From Leptodactylus fallax (taxonomy: Eukaryota > Chordata > Amphibia > Anura > Leptodactylidae), in NCBI GenBank assembly GCA_947044405.1, contig CAMRHE010000035.1, positions 4,313,501 through 4,377,500 of the forward strand: a stretch of 64,000 bases of DNA. The letters are read 5' to 3'. Below, piece after piece: positions 59,834-64,000 of this stretch (positions are counted from its first letter, which is position 1; every line of letters begins with the position of its first letter). A program made the position numbers and the translations under genes. The notes below the pieces were generated by a model. That model made no database searches. It worked only from the letters and a program-made list of their open reading frames with translations, and had not been told where the DNA came from.

Positions 59834-61332
59834 CTTCTAGATATGAGTATGAAATCGCCACACATGAGAATCACAACTCTGTATCGATCTTGCTTGTTCT
59901 GCAGTGAAAGAGTTAACTCCTGTCAAATCATGCAGAGGGATTTTCCTGTCCTAGCACACATATACAGTAAACAATCTTGTAACCGACCATAACATTCCAT
60001 AGTACAGCTATTTCATCAGACAGCATGGGCTAGGAGCTATTGAAAAAGAACAAAAGCAGCCTTCATTGTATCCTGGGTGTTGTGTTCTGCATTTCTTTAA
60101 TAGATTACACAGGCTTTTCTCATTAAGAACATATACATACAACAGGTTGCACAACAGTTCACTACAACACTGCTTTGACAACGATTTGGAATTTCATACT
60201 GGTCACTCAGGACTTTTGGCACGATGACAACAAAGCGCTTATTACACCACTGGAAGCATTATATATAGTACTATTAAACCATATCGTGTAACACACATAG
60301 ACTACTGCTTTATTGACCTGTAGCCCTATTTGGGGGGGGGGGGTATGAGTATTATCCCTCCCGCAACAGACTCTGGCGCTGACCTGTGTGTATAATGGGA
60401 CCTGAAGCCTTCGCTGAAGGGAAGAGTGGGAACATATATGAAATATATCAGTGCCTCCACCCAGGATAGAGCCTCTGTATTACACGGAGGATCTCTTCCT
60501 GGGACTTACCCATGAAATACAGTTAGTAGCCTTAACAAGGATCACTGTACTAATCTCACAGTCTGAAGAATACATACAGATACCACATAAGGTTATAACA
60601 GTAGCTTTATAAGAATCAACAGGGTAATAATACATACATAAAATATACTCAGAACACAGCAATACTACAACAACCAGCAAGTCCTCAACCGTCTTAGGTT
60701 ATATACCCGGGTATATATATAGATATATAGCAAGAGTCCAGTGCACAATACCTCCAGGCAACAGAAGAGATGCAGGGGCCCCTGTGGATGACTGTGGATC
60801 CTCGGATTCTTCCAGGAGATGACAGACAGCCGATCAGGAGATGATGATGATGGTGAGATTCTTCACAGGCAGCAAACAGGGCGACGGTGACGGCAGTAGA
60901 TGCAGGCCTGACTACCCTAACACTGAGTCCTTAACCTGCCAGCTAAACTACTAGTGCCACCGGGCCTCTAACTAGCTAGTTGGCCTTCGGAAGCCTAACC
61001 TATCACTGCCCTGAACTACATATATATATGGATCCCTAACTACGGTTACTAGCTAGGTCCTGTGAGTATATAGGGGGTAACACATACCTAACTATATACT
61101 GTGAAGTAAAGAGGAACAAGTGGCTCTTAGACTCCCCCAGACATAACATGTCTGTCTCAGCAGCTCTGCTCACATCTCTCCCCCCAGAAGCTCTGCCTCA
61201 CATGTGTCTGACTCACTGTATTTACAAAACAAAACTTGCACTGAATGCCTGGGGTCTCTGAAGCCAAACTGCAGGGGCAAAGAAGCCAGATACATTATAT
61301 ACTAGTAGAAATGGCAGTTCCCTACAGACCAT
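59834..61332. other. Intergenic/intronic DNA, nothing identified
   Basis: AT-rich, with a G-run at 60331-60342 and a C-run-free right half. Possible repeat-like sequence at 60340-60720, but no end or family could be fixed. It could belong to a larger element ending at the LTR. Confidence 0.4.
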
Positions 61333-62311
61333 TGTAAGAGACAGCCAATGTTGTCTTAAGCTTCATTTGTCTGTATAAACTGTTAATGTTGAATGTATTT
61401 CTGTGATTCTGTTCCTTTAAGACAGCAGCCATTGTAATTGTGACATGATGCTGGAGTGAGACCCCCCCCCCCCTTTTATGTCAGCCTGCCTGTTCTACAG
61501 ACAGAGTGTGAGCAGAGAAGCAGGAAGTGACGAGACAGAGAGCAGCAGCCATCTTGGCAAGTGTTGTATTGAACTGGTGTGGAGATTTTTCTGTACAGCT
61601 AAGCTGTATCTTGGTCCAGAGACAAACAGAGTGTAAAGAGACAACAGGACTAGTGAGTCCACGTGAAAGGAACTGTGCTCAGTGGCTGATCAGTGAGACT
61701 GACATTGTGACTGTGTATATGGATACCACAGATAGAGACTCGCAGTGCTGTTGATGTACTGGACGGCACCTGCTAAATCCCGCTTTACATCCCAGCTCAG
61801 TGTATGGATTCGGCAGGACTGTCAGTGTGCTGAGTGGAATCTGCTGTTGGATTACATTGCATTCAGTTGGTTTCCCTGTCTGTTAAAGAGGACTTCATTT
61901 CTCCCAAGATCCTGATAACCGTGAGGAGAGGACGCTTCACTATAAAAGAAAGGACCGACTTTGGGCCCCACCGCGCGCTTCTACGGACTGTAAGCGGTCC
62001 ACCTGGACCACTGGGGAAAAGGGGGTGCACCCAAATGTGAAGTCAGGGTCAGTTAGGGATAGTTTTGAGTATATTGTTCATTCAGTGTCCATACTGCAGA
62101 AGTGGACAGAGTAAAAGTAGAAACCATTGCAGAATTTGCCTTGAAATTGTTCATGCTATATTGTATATTTTGCTTGTCTTTAGCCCTGTCATTTTACCTT
62201 TAACTAGCCTTTATTAGCTTATAGTAAATATATATTTTTTTCTTGAACTACCGCGTGTGCGTTCATTTCTGGTTGCGGAGTCCAAACCACCTGCCTTGCT
62301 CTCGGTTCACA
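61333..62311 (+). mobile_element. Putative 5' LTR of a Ty3/gypsy element
   Basis: Runs from TGTAAGAGACAGCC to GCTCTCGGTTCACA (TG...CA ends), with TATAAAAG at 61941-61948 as a plausible core promoter, an AGTAAA-type word near 62225, a C-run at 61464-61476 and the primer-binding site starting three bases after it. The 5' border is inferred from TG only; the 3' LTR is outside the window. Confidence 0.65.
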
Positions 62312-62314
62312 AAT

Positions 62315-62332
62315 TGGCGTAGTCGGCAGGAT
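62315..62332 (+). promoter_or_regulatory. Primer-binding site, tRNA-Ser type
   Basis: TGGCGTAGTCGGCAGGAT is complementary to the 3' end of the tRNA-Ser (AGA/TGA class) that ends ...CCTGCCGACTACGCCA, as I remember it. It sits four bases after the LTR and 12 bases before the gag ATG. This is the primer for minus-strand synthesis in an LTR retrotransposon. Confidence 0.75.
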
Positions 62333-62344
62333 CCGCTTACCAGA

Positions 62345-64000
62345 ATGGACGGTGACGCACCCGTTCGGGAGAATGGTGCTGGAGGAAGAATGCCAGCAGG
62401 GGCTATAATGAGTCAGTTAGCTAAATTTGATGGCAATAATATGTCAGTGAGTATGTGGGTGGAACAGATACGAATGATACAGCGAATGTACCAGACCGCA
62501 CCAGAAGTACTAGTAGAGCTAGCAATATTGACATTACAAGGGGATGCTAAGACCACGGTGATACTGAGGCCATTTGAACAAAGGCAGACATTTGAGCAAG
62601 TAGTCCAGATTCTAGAAACCATCTATGGAGAAACTGCATTGCTGGGGTCTCTGCAGGCTCGGTTCTTCCAGAGGGTACAACAGGAGAATGAAAGCCTTCC
62701 CCAATATGCAAATGCCCTACAAGAACTGCTCCGAGATATTCAAAGGAAGGAAAGAGGGGGCTCGCCAGCCTTCTGTAACCCTGATCGGACTCTCCGTGAC
62801 CAGTTTGTCCTGGGGATACGTGACGGCAGTTTAACTGTGACTATGCAGGATTTTATACGACGAGAGACTGATGCTAAATTCCATGATATACAGGTAGAGG
62901 CCATCTCCCGTGCCAATAGTATGGTCCCGAGGCCGCAGACCGCAGTTGGAGTTACTTTGTCACAGGGGGCTAGTTCTGGCTCAGAGACAGTAGAAAAAGG
63001 GACGGTTAAAGAAATTCTCACAGTAATGCAGAAACTGCAAGAACAAATGGAACACTTGCACACTCGTTGTGATGAGCAGTCTATGAAAATTGCAGACTTC
63101 CAGAAGACTGGAGAAGAAGGGGTGAGACCATCAAGAGACAAGATAGCGGCTGTTCAAGATTGGCCGATACCGACTACCCTGCGAGAAGTGAGGGCGTTCC
63201 TTGGAGTAGCCGGTTACTATCGACGGTTTATTAAGGATTTCGCCAAGGTAGCAGCACCACTTAATGCTCTCCTACGAGGCACATCCGGTGGTCCAAAGAA
63301 CCGGTCCGTGAAGTGGGGACCTGAACAGGAACAAGCCTTCCAGGCATTGAAGGATGCACTGACAACAGCCCCAATCTTGGCATATGCTGATTACCACTTG
63401 CCGTTCCAGCTATATACAGATGCAAGCCTGTATGGTCTTGGAGCAGTGCTTTCCCAGCTTCAGGATGGCCAGGAGAGGGTCATAGCGTACGGCAGCCGGT
63501 CTTTGAGAGATTCTGAAAGAAACCCCGAGAATTATAGTTCATTTAAATTGGAGCTGTTGGCACTGGTATGGGCCATGACCGAGAAATTCTCTGAATATTT
63601 GACCGGTGCTGAAGTTTTAGTACTGACTGACAACAACCCACTAGCTCACCTGGAAAATGCCAAGCTCGGGGCGTTAGAGCAGAGGTGGATAGCCCGAATG
63701 TCTACATTCAATTACCGCATTAAGTATCGGTCCAAGACAGAGAACCAGAATGCTGACGGACTTTCTAGGGTAACTGCCCAGACCCCCACAGAAGACGTGG
63801 ATCATGAGTTGGAGCATGTGGAGGTGCCCGATTTCAGCAGATTTTCACAGGCCTTGACTGCCACTAATCAGTTTGAGATGGAGGGGACTGAAATGGCTCC
63901 TTTCTTTGGTCCCTCACAACAGGAATGGGCACAGATACAACAGACCCATGAGGGGCTGGCGCAGATGATCAAGTGTGTTGAGAAAGGCCAGAAGTCCTGT
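62345..64000 (+). CDS. Ty3/gypsy gag joined in frame to RT end and RNase H (3' end outside window)
   Basis: 552 codons, no stop, running off the window. Residues 1-255 are gag-like: MDGDAPVRENGAGG, then capsid-type blocks (QGDAKTTVILRPFEQR, LETIYGETALLGSL, RVQQENESLPQYANALQELL). There is no Cys-His zinc knuckle, no protease DSG and no reverse-transcriptase YxDD. From about 256 the frame continues as the RT connection (DKIAAVQDWPIP, FLGVAGYYRRFI), then RNase H with D359 (LYTDAS), E403 (KLELLALVW), D429 (LTDNNPL) and D471 (NADGLSR), all kept. So the nucleocapsid, protease and most of RT have been removed by a deletion that keeps frame. It could be a deleted copy, an assembly join, or a specialised non-autonomous form. 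Base composition is higher in GC than in the rest of the window. Confidence 0.85.
   Translation, partial: MDGDAPVRENGAGGRMPAGAIMSQLAKFDGNNMSVSMWVEQIRMIQRMYQTAPEVLVELAILTLQGDAKTTVILRPFEQRQTFEQVVQILETIYGETALLGSLQARFFQRVQQENESLPQYANALQELLRDIQRKERGGSPAFCNPDRTLRDQFVLGIRDGSLTVTMQDFIRRETDAKFHDIQVEAISRANSMVPRPQTAVGVTLSQGASSGSETVEKGTVKEILTVMQKLQEQMEHLHTRCDEQSMKIADFQKTGEEGVRPSRDKIAAVQDWPIPTTLREVRAFLGVAGYYRRFIKDFAKVAAPLNALLRGTSGGPKNRSVKWGPEQEQAFQALKDALTTAPILAYADYHLPFQLYTDASLYGLGAVLSQLQDGQERVIAYGSRSLRDSERNPENYSSFKLELLALVWAMTEKFSEYLTGAEVLVLTDNNPLAHLENAKLGALEQRWIARMSTFNYRIKYRSKTENQNADGLSRVTAQTPTEDVDHELEHVEVPDFSRFSQALTATNQFEMEGTEMAPFFGPSQQEWAQIQQTHEGLAQMIKCVEKGQKSC

Noticed and set aside
62315..62332. Possible tRNA gene at the serine-tRNA match
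   Set aside because: Only the 3' end of the tRNA is matched, in the complement, next to an LTR; it is a primer-binding site.
62740..63141. Minus-strand 133-codon ORF
   Set aside because: Antisense to the gag/RT frame, which has the recognisable motifs.

Overview
The window is vertebrate nuclear DNA, most likely from an anuran amphibian. The reasons are the conserved vertebrate gene BACH2 with GT-AG introns, many families of Tc1/mariner, hAT and TTAA-flanked palindromic elements, and L1-like, L2-like and Ty3/gypsy retrotransposons. The species is inferred, not read directly. There are no operons or RNA genes I can support.

The only host gene is BACH2, on the minus strand. Three coding exons are visible, all joined in phase 0: 49776-48241 (end of the BTB domain plus the long central region), 26759-26553 (CNC/basic region) and 17399-16920 (leucine zipper and C-terminus, ending in TAG). 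They encode about 740 residues. The first coding exon, about 80 residues of BTB start, and the promoter are not found up to 64000 and should lie further upstream. The 3'UTR begins at 16919 and runs toward lower coordinates for an unknown distance.

The introns and flanks are mostly transposons. Tc1-like elements, labelled here A-G, have TA target duplications: A1 1837-3434, B 13618-15128, C 17883-19400, D1 21172-22789, A2 22961-26103, E1 24251-25817 (inside A2), E2 31577-33143, F 40643-42251, G 43332-44965 and D2 53724-55340. E1 and E2 are both exactly 1567 bp with an uninterrupted 338-codon transposase (D-D-35-E). D1 and D2 have 38 residues in the last spacing; A, B, C, F and G have 34. A1, F and G are each one lesion from an open frame; B, C, D1, D2 and A2 are more degraded.

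Other repeats are two hAT-type non-autonomous elements with perfect 8-bp duplications (55734-57181, carrying sixteen 31-bp tandem units, and 57278-59833, carrying two nested palindromic elements), many TTAA- or TAA-flanked palindromic miniature elements (MITEs), a 5'-truncated L1-like copy (20066-20834), L2/CR1-like LINE pieces (35019-37190 and 38258-39065), and at the right edge a Ty3/gypsy element with a putative LTR (61333-62311), a tRNA-Ser-type primer site and an open frame joining gag directly to the RT end and RNase H.

The most striking arrangement is that E1 and E2 are near-identical, oppositely oriented and flank the BACH2 basic-region exon, so a BACH2 pre-mRNA could pair them around that exon.
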